64,000 nt of DNA, from contig NZ_JAOQJK010000001.1 in NCBI RefSeq assembly GCF_025567045.1, forward strand, positions 259,497 to 323,496, in the 5' to 3' direction. The stretch's first letter is position 1; every line of letters begins with the position of its first letter. The notes under the pieces were generated by a model that did no database searches, was not told the DNA's origin, and worked only from the letters and a program-made list of their open reading frames with translations. The position numbers and the translations under genes were made by a program. This document shows, piece after piece, positions 54,206 to 63,759 of the stretch. The stretch is from Barnesiella propionica. Its GTDB lineage: Bacteria > Bacteroidota > Bacteroidia > Bacteroidales > Barnesiellaceae.

Positions 54206-55271
54206 ATTTAAAGATGCATCCCGAATGCGAACCTTATTATCTGCAATCCATCGCATTACTACAAAAAAATGGCGCATCATGGAAGTTTGCGGAGGACAAA
54301 CGTATGCCTTATCACGTTACCGCATCGAAGAATTACTGCCTGAAAAGATAACGATGTTACACGGCCCCGGATGCCCCGTCTGCGTTACTCCGGCTATCAT
54401 GATCGACCGGGCACTGGAACTGGCATCACGGCCCGAAGTTATTTTCTGTACCTTCGGTGATATGATGCGTGTACCGGGAAGTCGCAAAGATCTCATACAG
54501 GTAAAAGCAGAAGGCGGTGACGTAAGAATGATATATTCACCTTTGGACACTTTAAAAATTGCTACTGATAACCCGAAAAAAGAGGTGATATTTTTCGCAA
54601 TCGGTTTTGAAACGACAACGCCTATATACGCCCTACTTATACAACAAGCCCAAAAACGGGGCATTAAAAACTTTTCTTTGTTGACCGCTATCTATACGAT
54701 ACCGGCGGCTATAGACCTGATAGCCGGAGATACCGACAGCCGTGTGAACGGCCTTTTAGCCGCCGGGCATGTATGTGCCGTAACTGGTACGGCAAAATAT
54801 AAAGAAATAGCGGCACGGCACAAATTGCCGATAACCGTCACCGGTTTCGAACCGGTAGACTTGTTATATGGCATATACAAAACAATAAAACAACTGGAAG
54901 AAGAAACGTGCCGGGTAGAGAACGGATACAGCAGGGTCGTATCGGAAAAAGGAAATCCCAAAGCCTGGGAAGCCGTTCAACAATTTTTCAAGCCTTACGA
55001 TTCTTCCTGGAGGGGATTAGGAGAAATACCCGGAAGCGGATTAATACTCCGTCCCGAATATGAACATTATAATGCGGAAAAACGTTTTATTTTCACTGAA
55101 AGTGCACCCATTGAGAAGCAAATCTGTCGTGCCGGAAAAATTATGCGCGGCCTGATGACACCGAAGCAATGCCCGGCTTTCGGAAAGCTCTGTACCCCCG
55201 ATCATCCGGAGGGTGCTCCGATGGTTTCTTCGGAGGGCGTATGCTCAGCTTATTATCGCTATAATCATTAA
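54189..55271 (+). CDS. hypD: Hydrogenase Fe-cyanide assembly scaffold
   Basis: 360 residues from MSRTNEFKDA. The signature region is MEVCGGQTYALSRYRIEELLPE, then HGPGCPVCVTP, and near the end MTPKQCPAFGKLCTPDHPEG, with conserved cysteines for the iron centre and 4Fe-4S cluster. It assembles Fe(CN)2CO with HypC. The start inside hypC is supported by homology. Confidence 0.95.
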   Translation: MSRTNEFKDASRMRTLLSAIHRITTKKWRIMEVCGGQTYALSRYRIEELLPEKITMLHGPGCPVCVTPAIMIDRALELASRPEVIFCTFGDMMRVPGSRKDLIQVKAEGGDVRMIYSPLDTLKIATDNPKKEVIFFAIGFETTTPIYALLIQQAQKRGIKNFSLLTAIYTIPAAIDLIAGDTDSRVNGLLAAGHVCAVTGTAKYKEIAARHKLPITVTGFEPVDLLYGIYKTIKQLEEETCRVENGYSRVVSEKGNPKAWEAVQQFFKPYDSSWRGLGEIPGSGLILRPEYEHYNAEKRFIFTESAPIEKQICRAGKIMRGLMTPKQCPAFGKLCTPDHPEGAPMVSSEGVCSAYYRYNH

Positions 55272-55282
55272 AATCGACCGAT

Positions 55283-56320
55283 ATGAAAACGACACAATGT
55301 CCAGTACCACATAAATATGATCATATAGTCATGGCCCACGGAGGAGGAGGAAGACTTACCCAACAACTGATAGAAGAGGTCTTTCACCCGGCATTTTCCA
55401 ATCCGTTACTCGATCAGTACCATGACGGGGCAATCATCGACCTTCCGTTACGACACATCGCATATACGACTGATTCTTTCGTCGTGAACCCTATTTTCTT
55501 CCCGGGGGGCGACATAGGTGATCTCGCCGTGAACGGAACCGTAAACGATTTACTGAGTTGCGGAGCCACCCCCTGTTATCTGTCAGCAGGCTTCATCATC
55601 GAAGAGGGATTACCTATCTCGGAATTAAAGATAATCGTGGAAAGCATGAAAGAAGCAGCACAAGCGGCCGGAGTCAGTATCGTAACCGGAGATACGAAGG
55701 TGGTAGAACGGGGAAAATGTGACAAGATATATATAAACACAAGCGGAATAGGTATAATTCCGGCCGGAATAGATATTTCTCTGAAACGTATAAAAAAAGG
55801 TGATGCCATCATCCTTACCGGAGGCATAGGTAATCACGGAGTATGCATACTTTCCACACGGGAAAACCTAGGATTCGAAACCATTATAAAAAGCGATACC
55901 GCCGCCCTTACTACGATGATAACGAATCTGCTGGCAAGTATACCCGATATCCATATCATGCGTGATCCTACACGAGGAGGCCTGTCCAGTACACTGAACG
56001 AGATCGCGGAAGGGGCTAATATCACCATAGAAATAGAAGAAGACAAACTACCTGTCAGCGAAGAGGTAGCAGCCGCCTGCAATTTATTGGGATTAGACCC
56101 CTTATATGTAGCAAACGAGGGAACCATGCTGATATTCGTACCTGAAGAACAGGCCGAAGATGCCCTCCGGCTGATCCGCCGGGATAAACACGGGAAACAG
56201 GCCGCTATCATTGGCCATGTAACAGATGATAAGGAAAGCGATGTTTATCTGAAAATGCCTCTGGGACAAACCAGAAAACTGGACATGCTCAGCGGAGAAC
56301 AATTGCCACGAATTTGTTGA
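55283..56320 (+). CDS. hypE: Hydrogenase maturation protein that dehydrates thiocarboxamide
   Basis: 345 residues. It has the AIR-synthase-like core (HGGGGRLTQQLIEEVFHPAF, TDSFVVNPIFFPGGDIGDLA) and ends in PRIC, the C-terminal Cys that HypF carbamoylates and HypE dehydrates to a thiocyanate. The gap to hypD is 11 bases and the gap to the small-subunit gene is 18 bases. Confidence 0.96.
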   Translation: MKTTQCPVPHKYDHIVMAHGGGGRLTQQLIEEVFHPAFSNPLLDQYHDGAIIDLPLRHIAYTTDSFVVNPIFFPGGDIGDLAVNGTVNDLLSCGATPCYLSAGFIIEEGLPISELKIIVESMKEAAQAAGVSIVTGDTKVVERGKCDKIYINTSGIGIIPAGIDISLKRIKKGDAIILTGGIGNHGVCILSTRENLGFETIIKSDTAALTTMITNLLASIPDIHIMRDPTRGGLSSTLNEIAEGANITIEIEEDKLPVSEEVAAACNLLGLDPLYVANEGTMLIFVPEEQAEDALRLIRRDKHGKQAAIIGHVTDDKESDVYLKMPLGQTRKLDMLSGEQLPRIC

Positions 56321-56338
56321 CAAAATAAATATATAACT

Positions 56339-57538
56339 ATGGAAGAAGAAAAGACTTTCTATCAGGAGTTAAGGGAGAAAGGATATACCCGCCGGCAATT
56401 CCTCAAATTCTGCGGATTGGTAGGTGTCATGCTGGGACTGGAACAAAGCGGAGTCGCTCAGGTCATCAATGCTTTGGAAACCAAACCCCGTAAACCGGTA
56501 ATATGGCTCCATTTCCAGGAATGTACCTGCTGCAGCGAATCATTCCTAAGAGCATCTCATCCTCTTGTAGGACAAATATTGCTCGAATTGATATCTCTCG
56601 ACTATTCCGATACCTTTATGGCAGCAAGCGGGACACAGGCCGAGGAAGTCCGCCTGCGTTCCATGAAAGATAACTGGGGAAAATATATCCTGATCACAGA
56701 AGGTTCTGTCCCACTGGGAAGTCCGGGCTATTGCACCATCGCCGGAAAATCGGCAAAACAAGTATTCGATGAAGCGGCAGAGGGGGCCGCCGCTATTATC
56801 GCATGGGGCAACTGTGCTTCTTCCGGTTGTATACAGGGTGCTTATCCCAACCCAACCAAAACAAAACCGATTCACCAAATCATATCCGGGAAACCTGTTA
56901 TCAACGTGCAAGGATGTCCTCCTATTGCAGATGTGATGGCCGGTGTAATAACGTATATGCTCACATTCGATAAAATACCCGAACTGGATAATACGGGACG
57001 CCCCAAAGTATTTTACGGAAGGCGCATCCATGATTCCTGTTACAGGCGTCCCGCCTATGATGCAGGATTATTCGTACAATCGTTCGACGATGAAAATGCA
57101 AAAAAAGGATACTGCCTTTATAAAATGGGGTGTAAAGGGCCTAATACATTTAACTCCTGCGCTATCATCAAATGGAACGATAATATAAGCTACCCGATAC
57201 AGTCGGGACACGGTTGCATAGGTTGTGCCGAACCTCACTTTTGGGATTATGAACCTTTGTACAGCCATATTCCTGATGTACACGGTTTCGGCATCGAAGC
57301 CACGGCGGATAAAATAGGTCTGGGACTCACCGCAGTTGCAGCAGCCGGGATAACCGCCCATGCCATCGTCACCAATATCCAAAAACGCAAACTTATCAAG
57401 AACCAGATGGATAATGATGAAATTAATCAGGAGAATTTCGCAGAAGACGAAACAGATATAAGAAAAAAAGAAATTCAGCTCGAAGAAAAAGCCGACCGAC
57501 TGGAAGAAGAAGGGCGTATAGAAAATAATAAAAAATAG
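56339..57538 (+). CDS. [NiFe] hydrogenase small subunit with Tat signal and coiled-coil tail
   Basis: 399 residues. The Tat signal is TRRQFLKFCG (residues 17-26). The proximal 4Fe-4S cluster ligands start at CTCCSESF (Cys62-Cys65), and further cysteines lie in PGYC, QGCPP, DSCYRRP and GCIGCAEPHFWD. A membrane helix near 326-346 should anchor the complex. A 50-residue charged coiled-coil tail rich in Glu and Lys follows, longer than usual for group 1 enzymes. The protein exposes the clusters in the periplasm to pass electrons to the cytochrome b. Confidence 0.93.
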   Translation: MEEEKTFYQELREKGYTRRQFLKFCGLVGVMLGLEQSGVAQVINALETKPRKPVIWLHFQECTCCSESFLRASHPLVGQILLELISLDYSDTFMAASGTQAEEVRLRSMKDNWGKYILITEGSVPLGSPGYCTIAGKSAKQVFDEAAEGAAAIIAWGNCASSGCIQGAYPNPTKTKPIHQIISGKPVINVQGCPPIADVMAGVITYMLTFDKIPELDNTGRPKVFYGRRIHDSCYRRPAYDAGLFVQSFDDENAKKGYCLYKMGCKGPNTFNSCAIIKWNDNISYPIQSGHGCIGCAEPHFWDYEPLYSHIPDVHGFGIEATADKIGLGLTAVAAAGITAHAIVTNIQKRKLIKNQMDNDEINQENFAEDETDIRKKEIQLEEKADRLEEEGRIENNKK

Positions 57539-57544
57539 TAACTT

Positions 57545-59263
57545 ATGGTACAAAGAATAGTAGTTGACCCCATTACCCGTATCGAGGGGCATTTACGCAT
57601 GGAAGCCGATATAGAGAACGGCGTTATTACAGATGCATTCAGCACCGGTACGATGGTTCGCGGTATAGAGATCATCGTAAAAGACCGAGACCCGCGCGAT
57701 GTATGGGCTTATGTAGGCCGCGTATGCGGAGTATGTACTTCGATACATTCTCTGTGTTCGGTCCGCGCCGTAGAAAACGCTTTAGGCATCGTTATTCCTC
57801 CTAACGCCCAGCAAGTGCGCAACCTTATGCAAGGGGCCTTAACGGAGCAAGATCATACTACACACTTCTACCAGTTACAGGCTTTAGACTGGATAGATGT
57901 CATGTCAGCTTTAAAAGCCGATCCCAAACAGGCAGCAGCGGTAGCACAAAGCATATCGCCCTGGCCTAAAAATTCCATAGGTTACTTCTCGGATATACAG
58001 AAGAAAGTTAAGAATTTCGTTAAGACTAGTAAGTTCAGTATCTTTTCCAACGGATATTGGGGCCACCCGGCGTATAAATTACCTCCGGAGGTCAACCTCG
58101 TAGGACTGGCGCACTATTTCGAAGCTCTCGAAAAGCAAAAAGAAATGGTAAAGATACAGACCATATTCGGCGGAAAGAACCCACACCCCAATTATCTGGT
58201 CGGAGGAATGGCCTGCGCCGTCAACATCAACGACCCGAATGCTATCAATCTGGAAAGATTAAGCGCCGTAGCGGAAATCATTGAACTCACCCAGCAATTT
58301 GCCGAACAAGTTTATCTGCCCGATGTTATGGCGATACTTTCCTATTATCCCGAATGGACGAAAATAGGAGGAGGACTGCGCAACTATATAGCCTACGGAG
58401 ATTATCCGATGGGGAATTATGACGAACTGTCGACATACAAGAGTCCGAGGGGAATCGTATACAACCGCGATATATCGAAAGTAGAGGAATTCGATCCGAA
58501 CGATATGGACGGGCTACAGGAATTTATCAATAATGCCTGGTACACTTACGATCAGGGAAAAGACGTAGGTCTGCATCCTTCGGTAGGAGAAACCAATCTC
58601 GATTATACCGGCCCAACTCCTCCGTACGAATATTTGCCCAGAGACAAACCTTACAGTTGGATCAAAACTCCGCGTTATAAAGGCGAACCGATGGAAACAG
58701 GCCCGCTGTCCCGTAACGTAGTGGGATATGCAATGGGGGTAGCCGACTACAGAGAAATAACAGACCGTTGCCTGAAAGAAATGAAACTTCCCTATGATGC
58801 GATGTTCTCTACGGCAGGGCGTACACTGGCACGAGCTATGGAAGCCGTACTGGTATCAAGATGGATGGGGGATTTCTATAAAGAACTAATCAGTAATATT
58901 AAAAAAGGTGATTACCGGATGTTCAATAATACATACTGGGAACCATCTACCTGGCCGAAGGAGGCCAAAGGTTTCGGCCTGACGGAAGCTCCACGCGGAG
59001 CGCTGGCCCATTACGTAGATATTAAGGATAAAAAAGTAAGCAATTACCAAATGGTAGTTCCTACGACCTGGAATGCATCTCCCCGGGATACGAAAGGTCA
59101 GCACTCTGCCTTCGAAGCTTCTTTGATCGGGACGCCGGTATTCGATAGCAAAATTCCATTGGAGATTATACGTACGATTCACTCGTTCGATCCGTGTATG
59201 GCATGTGCCGTGCATCTTTATGATGAGAAGGGTGAACATTTACACCAGTTCGATACGTTTTAA
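57545..59263 (+). CDS. [NiFe] hydrogenase large subunit
   Basis: 572 residues. The Ni-Fe site ligands are RVCGVCTSIHSLC (Cys61, Cys64) and DPCMACAVH (Cys551, Cys554). The 15 residues after His557 (LYDEKGEHLHQFDTF) form the maturation tail that the specific protease removes once Ni is in place. With the Tat-targeted small subunit, cytochrome b and Hyp proteins it forms a membrane-bound, probably H2-uptake, group 1 hydrogenase. Start 6 bases after the small subunit. Confidence 0.95.
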   Translation: MVQRIVVDPITRIEGHLRMEADIENGVITDAFSTGTMVRGIEIIVKDRDPRDVWAYVGRVCGVCTSIHSLCSVRAVENALGIVIPPNAQQVRNLMQGALTEQDHTTHFYQLQALDWIDVMSALKADPKQAAAVAQSISPWPKNSIGYFSDIQKKVKNFVKTSKFSIFSNGYWGHPAYKLPPEVNLVGLAHYFEALEKQKEMVKIQTIFGGKNPHPNYLVGGMACAVNINDPNAINLERLSAVAEIIELTQQFAEQVYLPDVMAILSYYPEWTKIGGGLRNYIAYGDYPMGNYDELSTYKSPRGIVYNRDISKVEEFDPNDMDGLQEFINNAWYTYDQGKDVGLHPSVGETNLDYTGPTPPYEYLPRDKPYSWIKTPRYKGEPMETGPLSRNVVGYAMGVADYREITDRCLKEMKLPYDAMFSTAGRTLARAMEAVLVSRWMGDFYKELISNIKKGDYRMFNNTYWEPSTWPKEAKGFGLTEAPRGALAHYVDIKDKKVSNYQMVVPTTWNASPRDTKGQHSAFEASLIGTPVFDSKIPLEIIRTIHSFDPCMACAVHLYDEKGEHLHQFDTF

Positions 59264-59281
59264 GTAAAAGGAGATACTATT

Positions 59282-60061
59282 ATGATAAGCAGGAAAAAAC
59301 GATTACGCGAAGTATATGTATGGGAATTACCGGTACGGATTTTCCATTGGGTAAATGCAGTTGCCATCGTAGTCTTATGCATTACCGGTTACATTATAGG
59401 TAATCCTCCGGCCATACAACACGGTACGGCTCCCGAATTCAATTACTGGTTCGGGTGGATACGTTTCATCCACTTCGTAGCGGCATTTGTATTCGTTATT
59501 AATTTCCTGGTACGCATATACTGGGCATTTGCCGGTAACAGTTTTGCCAGATGGCCTAACTATATTCCTTTGAAAAAAGAACAATGGAGGGGAATCATTG
59601 AAACTACAAAAGTAGATGTCCTCTTGTTATCGCCCAAACCGGTATATGACATCGGTCATAACAGCCTGGCGGCATTCACCTATTTCGGAGTGTTCATTCT
59701 ATTTATTATCCAATCGCTTACCGGATTTGCCATGTTCTGCGTCTCCACTAATAATGTAATGGAACCGTTCTTCACTTGGCTGCTATTCTCAATGGGAGGA
59801 TTTTATGTCGTACGTGACATACACCATATTGCCATGTGGGCTTTCATCCTCTTCTCCGTCGTTCATGTATATCTGGTATTTTACCACGATTATATAGAAC
59901 GCAACGGAATAGCCTCCTCTATTATCGGAGGTTGGAAATTTATCCGGGAAGATCTGGCCGAAGAATATGAAACGGAACAAAAACAAAAAGTATTGATTGA
60001 ACGGCAGAAAAATATAGAGAAACGGGACAAAGGTGTCCTGAATTTAGAGAGAAAGGAGTGA
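59282..60061 (+). CDS. Hydrogenase b-type cytochrome subunit
   Basis: 259 residues with four membrane helices, matching the HyaC/HydC family. Heme-ligand histidines are in the first helix (FHWVNAVAIVVLCITGYI), in RFIHFVAAFVFV, and in DIHHIAMWAFILFSVVHVYLVFYHDY. It takes electrons from the small subunit into the quinone pool. The C-terminal 40 residues are a charged, coiled-coil-like tail. It stands 18 bases after the large subunit gene. Confidence 0.93.
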   Translation: MISRKKRLREVYVWELPVRIFHWVNAVAIVVLCITGYIIGNPPAIQHGTAPEFNYWFGWIRFIHFVAAFVFVINFLVRIYWAFAGNSFARWPNYIPLKKEQWRGIIETTKVDVLLLSPKPVYDIGHNSLAAFTYFGVFILFIIQSLTGFAMFCVSTNNVMEPFFTWLLFSMGGFYVVRDIHHIAMWAFILFSVVHVYLVFYHDYIERNGIASSIIGGWKFIREDLAEEYETEQKQKVLIERQKNIEKRDKGVLNLERKE

Positions 60062-60064
60062 TAT

Positions 60065-60547
60065 ATGAATGAGATTTTAATTTTAGGGCTTGGAAACCTT
60101 GTGTTGAAAGATGAAGGAATAGGTATCCATGTGGTTCAGAAACTGCAATCACAGCAAATACCTACCGGTGTAGATGTCCTTGACGGAGGAACAGGAGGAT
60201 TGTTTCTGATTGGCACCTTACAACAGTATAAACACTTAATACTGATAGACGCCGCCCTCGACGACCTGCCTGCCGGAACAGTACGACGTTTAAAGCCACG
60301 ATTTTCCAATGATTACCCGCGCTTGCTCAGCGCACACGAAATAGGGCTGAAAGACATGATAGATGCCATGCTTATCGAAGGTAACATACCCCAGATAAAC
60401 TTACTGGCGGTAAGCGTAAAAAATTTCCAAAGTCTGGGAATACAACTATCTCCCGAAGTACAACACTGCATTCCTCAAGTTATCCAGCTCGTATATGAGA
60501 TAATTGAGGAGTTGAGAGGACATAATAACACTAATTATGCCTGCTGA
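60065..60547 (+). CDS. Hydrogenase maturation protease
   Basis: 160 residues of the HyaD/HybD family. The N-terminal ILGLGNLVLKDEGIGIHVVQ contains the metal-binding Glu, and LIDAALDDLPAG with the later HEIGL supply further ligands. It cleaves the large subunit's C-terminal tail after nickel insertion. It is the last gene of the operon, 3 bases after the cytochrome gene. The transcript should end at the palindromic terminator at 60565-60611. Confidence 0.93.
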   Translation: MNEILILGLGNLVLKDEGIGIHVVQKLQSQQIPTGVDVLDGGTGGLFLIGTLQQYKHLILIDAALDDLPAGTVRRLKPRFSNDYPRLLSAHEIGLKDMIDAMLIEGNIPQINLLAVSVKNFQSLGIQLSPEVQHCIPQVIQLVYEIIEELRGHNNTNYAC

Positions 60548-60564
60548 TGGACCCGGAACAGACC

Positions 60565-60611
60565 TTTAAATAAATCCCGAAAAATTTAAAATTTTTCGGG
60601 ATTTATTTAAA
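60565..60611. terminator. Bidirectional terminator between the hydrogenase operon and the C10 protease
   Basis: A perfect 23-base inverted repeat (60565-60587 and 60589-60611) with a single-base spacer and CCCGA/TCGGG near the outer stem, flanked by A/T runs on both strands. It lies between the stops of two convergent genes. Confidence 0.85.
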
Positions 60612-60631
60612 TTGAATATTGTTATTCAAAA

Positions 60632-63169
60632 TTATTTCTTCACAAATGATCTTACAATTATACCGTTATCTGTTTCTGCTTTTAAGATATATATACCCGG
60701 TAACAGATTATTTACAGGAACAGAAAATTCCGAAGTTCCGATAGAAGACGATTCCCATACCAGACTTCCTGCTGATGAATATATTTCAACTCTGGAAGTT
60801 ACCCCTCCGGCATAAACATGCAACTTGTCCATTACAGGATTCGGATATATGCGCACATTTTCAGTATACAATGCATCCACAGCCCCCGCCTCGGTTACCA
60901 CCAGAGGCAACCGGTTATACTCCTCCGGTTCCATAGATACATAAATATTATCTTTTACATATTTTAAGGATAAAATATATTCTCCGGGGTCCAAAGAACT
61001 TAAATCACCGTACACATATCCCGATATATTATTCTGACGGCCGGGAACCCAACCTATAAGATCGGCGATACATGTTTCGGCTCCCGTATAAACGGAACGG
61101 GCAAACAATCCGATCTGCACATCTCCCTGAGAACCTTGATTGTTACACAAAAAATATTGGTACACTTGTTCGTTCTGCATATAACTATTCTGCTCTCCAT
61201 TGCGTTTCAACGGCTGAGCCAGAATAAGAACCGGTACCGTAGGAGCAGGATGTACTGTAATCATATCCTCCGTGGTTCTTAGGAACGATATAGATTCACC
61301 ATTGATAGAATCGGTGTAAAAAACAGAAACTTCGTAATCGCCGGGAGCCAAAGAAATCTGATGTTTCAATAACAGATTCACATCACTTTCTCCATATATC
61401 ATGGCAGAAGTAGTATAAGTCGTTAACTGTTCTTTTCCAACCGGCATGAACATCAACGAAACCGATCCTTTCAAATGTACTTTGCTTTCATTCCGCAACG
61501 ATACTTTAAAACCCGATTCACATCCGCTATAAACAGTACTCATAGGAATAACAGAAGATAACAAACTCATTTCGACTTGCGTGTCCCATTCACCGAAAAC
61601 AACAAAATTATTTTCTATAACAAGAGGAATCTTTCCTTTCTGGTTAATAGGGAATAAAGCATCAATCCAGTCGGCACGTCCTGTTTCACGAAAAACCAGA
61701 CGAAGTTCATATTCTCCGTTTTCATAAGTTGGAGGAATAGTCGCTTCTAAAGGATAAGTAGTATAAAGATAATACGGGTCAAGAGCATATCCCGCACGTC
61801 CCAGTACCTCCAATAATTTATCGTTCTGATATAAAGCGATCCCCATTTCTCCCTCGAACCGGTTCACATTATAATTCCAGGCTTTGTTCACCGTTACCGT
61901 AAAGGCAGTGCCCAAAGGAACCCGGCTATCGGATACTTCAACATCTCCGAGTAAAGTCTGGGGCTTCAGTATTTCTTTTTCTTCTCCCTGTTCCGCCGGA
62001 CGAATCCCCACCATAACCGCCTGGTTATAAATATAACTTCCTTCTCCTCCGCCTATACCCAAGTCGTCAGGATCCATATAATTCATATCGAAAAAACCGT
62101 CGCAAAGGCCGCCCCACCCCCAGTTTATATGTAAAAAGTTATTACTGTCTATACCGTCACAAACGAAAGCATGTCCTACTGTTTTTGATGAACCCGAATA
62201 ATATAAAGGCCTTCCGGATTGCAATTCGCTCAATATAATATTTACCCACTGGCTTGTCGTACAATTATCCCGCTCATACAACCTTAAAGAATTGCCGCTA
62301 TACTTGAAATTTTCTACTAAAGCCTTATACGCAAACATATTATTCGATCCGCTCGCAAAGGGAGTATAATTCATGTTTATGGAAATCCCCACATCCGACA
62401 TTAACTTTGCGACCGCATCACCTTCTTCCTCCTTAAATTTCGGTGTAGTCATTGTTATACCTGAAGGACTCTGACGGTAGGAATATTCATACACATCGAT
62501 CATATTATCCCAATCGTATCTCGACTGACTGAAATCGGCACTCAATTCACCGGCATACTCATTATAATAAGTATTGGAACCTTCTCCTTCCCCGGGCCAG
62601 TTATGGTACTTCATGATCTGGGCAAGGGCTGTCGCAACGCAACCGGTCACCATATTCCTTCCATTATATTCCGGACATTGCCCGTTAAAAGGTGCATCTT
62701 GGTTCCATCTTGTCGTTATCATAGGCGATACGACCACACTCGCTTTTTCAAAGGCCGATCGTACTACTTTAATTTTACCGCTTCGTACTCTATCTACATA
62801 CTCACTATATACCTCCAGCCAGCTGTTTAAAGCATCGGGCATACGGTCGGGAACGATCTCCCCCTGATCGGCATATCCTATAACAGGAGTCAATTCATCA
62901 TCACCGGAAACTACGACAAAACCACTCAATGTATCTATATTAAACATATAATAGGCAGGAGACTTCTCTATAGACCGTATTGGCTGCACCGGACGTACAG
63001 ACCGCAATTTTGAAGATATCTTCTTTCCGGAACCGGAAGTAGTTGTACTGATATAAGTCTCTGCTATTTTCAGTGCTTGTTCCTGTGTTATCTCTTTAGC
63101 CCATAAAACAGGGAAGAAAAAGATAAATATCGAACAAAAGAGAGAAATACGTTTCATATATTTTATCAT
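60632..63169 (-). CDS. Secreted C10-family (streptopain-like) cysteine protease with type IX tail
   Basis: 845 residues. A signal peptide (cleavage near VLWAKE) is followed by a Spi-like propeptide (about 25-145) and the C10 catalytic domain. Its Cys177 lies in MVTGCVATALAQIMKYHNWP and His333 in VGHAFVCDGI, and INWGWGGLCDGFF follows. Long beta-rich middle domains lead to a C-terminal type IX sorting domain (IYPNPVMDKLHVYAGG onward to SFVKK). The enzyme is likely cell-surface-bound and used for protein digestion or host interaction, as with prtT or SpeB homologues. A -7 box lies at 63190-63197. Confidence 0.9.
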   Translation of the reverse strand: MIKYMKRISLFCSIFIFFFPVLWAKEITQEQALKIAETYISTTTSGSGKKISSKLRSVRPVQPIRSIEKSPAYYMFNIDTLSGFVVVSGDDELTPVIGYADQGEIVPDRMPDALNSWLEVYSEYVDRVRSGKIKVVRSAFEKASVVVSPMITTRWNQDAPFNGQCPEYNGRNMVTGCVATALAQIMKYHNWPGEGEGSNTYYNEYAGELSADFSQSRYDWDNMIDVYEYSYRQSPSGITMTTPKFKEEEGDAVAKLMSDVGISINMNYTPFASGSNNMFAYKALVENFKYSGNSLRLYERDNCTTSQWVNIILSELQSGRPLYYSGSSKTVGHAFVCDGIDSNNFLHINWGWGGLCDGFFDMNYMDPDDLGIGGGEGSYIYNQAVMVGIRPAEQGEEKEILKPQTLLGDVEVSDSRVPLGTAFTVTVNKAWNYNVNRFEGEMGIALYQNDKLLEVLGRAGYALDPYYLYTTYPLEATIPPTYENGEYELRLVFRETGRADWIDALFPINQKGKIPLVIENNFVVFGEWDTQVEMSLLSSVIPMSTVYSGCESGFKVSLRNESKVHLKGSVSLMFMPVGKEQLTTYTTSAMIYGESDVNLLLKHQISLAPGDYEVSVFYTDSINGESISFLRTTEDMITVHPAPTVPVLILAQPLKRNGEQNSYMQNEQVYQYFLCNNQGSQGDVQIGLFARSVYTGAETCIADLIGWVPGRQNNISGYVYGDLSSLDPGEYILSLKYVKDNIYVSMEPEEYNRLPLVVTEAGAVDALYTENVRIYPNPVMDKLHVYAGGVTSRVEIYSSAGSLVWESSSIGTSEFSVPVNNLLPGIYILKAETDNGIIVRSFVKK

Positions 63170-63189
63170 TTAATATAAAAAATCATCAG

Positions 63190-63197
63190 CAAATATA
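63190..63197 (-). promoter_or_regulatory. Candidate -7 box of the C10 protease gene
   Basis: TATATTTG on the minus strand fits TAnnTTTG, 21 bases before the ATG at 63169. No clear -33 box is present. Confidence 0.4.
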
Positions 63198-63399
63198 TAA
63201 AAAATTACATAAATAAAGTATCTCGAATAATTTTAATTTATAATAAGGATTATTCCCCCCTCCGCATGTTCATGTTTAAACATCGGGGATTCCCGGGGCT
63301 TCGGGGGACTGACGGTAACGTAACCGGGTTGACTGGGAAGGGGCTGTACGGGATTGTGGAGAGAGGTAATTCTTCAGGGATGAAGTGGTGTGGATAATA

Positions 63400-63475
63400 G
63401 TATGGGTAGTAGTAGTAGTAGTAGTATGATAGTGGTATTGGGTGTGAGTGTGGTATGGGTGTGAGTGTTGGGTAT
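63400..63475. repeat. G/T-rich low-complexity repeat tract
   Basis: Six GTA units (63406-63423) are followed by a G/T-rich stretch with the 12-base repeat GGGTGTGAGTGT at 63440-63451 and 63457-63468. The strand asymmetry contrasts with the AT-rich surroundings. The whole 63240-63510 interval has no believable gene. Confidence 0.7.
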
Positions 63476-63510
63476 TAGGTATTGATCTGATGTTCTTGAC
63501 CTGTACATAT

Positions 63511-63563
63511 AAAACAGGAGCCTGATCTTCCGGGGGTCATCTCCCCCTTCCGACAAGGCTCCT
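63511..63563 (-). terminator. Terminator of the rRNA operon
   Basis: AGGAGCCT (63516-63523) pairs with AGGCTCCT (63556-63563), with an inner GGGGG/CCCCC stem. On the minus strand it is followed by GTTTTATATG, immediately after the 5S gene. Confidence 0.8.
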
Positions 63564-63567
63564 TTAT

Positions 63568-63675
63568 GTGGCGGCTACCTACTCTCCCACTTTGCGCAGT
63601 ACCATCGGCGTGACGAGGCTTAACTTCTCTGTTCGGTATGGGAAGAGGTGGGACCCTCGTGCTATAACCACCTTA
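63568..63675 (-). rRNA. 5S rRNA
   Basis: On the minus strand the sequence reads GGTGGTTATAGCACGAGGGT, then CCGAACAGAGAAGTTAAGCC, and ends in GGAGAGTAGGTAGCCGCCA. These are the conserved loops and stems of bacterial 5S rRNA (about 108 bases). Exact ends are accurate to a few bases. Confidence 0.93.
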
Positions 63676-63759
63676 ATTTCTTTTTAAAAAAAGATCCGTA
63701 TTGAAAGCAGAAGCGAAAACAATGCACTCAAATTATAAACTTCGAAACGTACGTCCTGT

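Noticed and set aside
63374..63556. Minus-strand frame of 60 codons rich in Leu, Thr and Ser
   Set aside because: It is the translation of the G/T-rich repeat tract and the rRNA terminator, without a family match or a plausible start; composition explains it.
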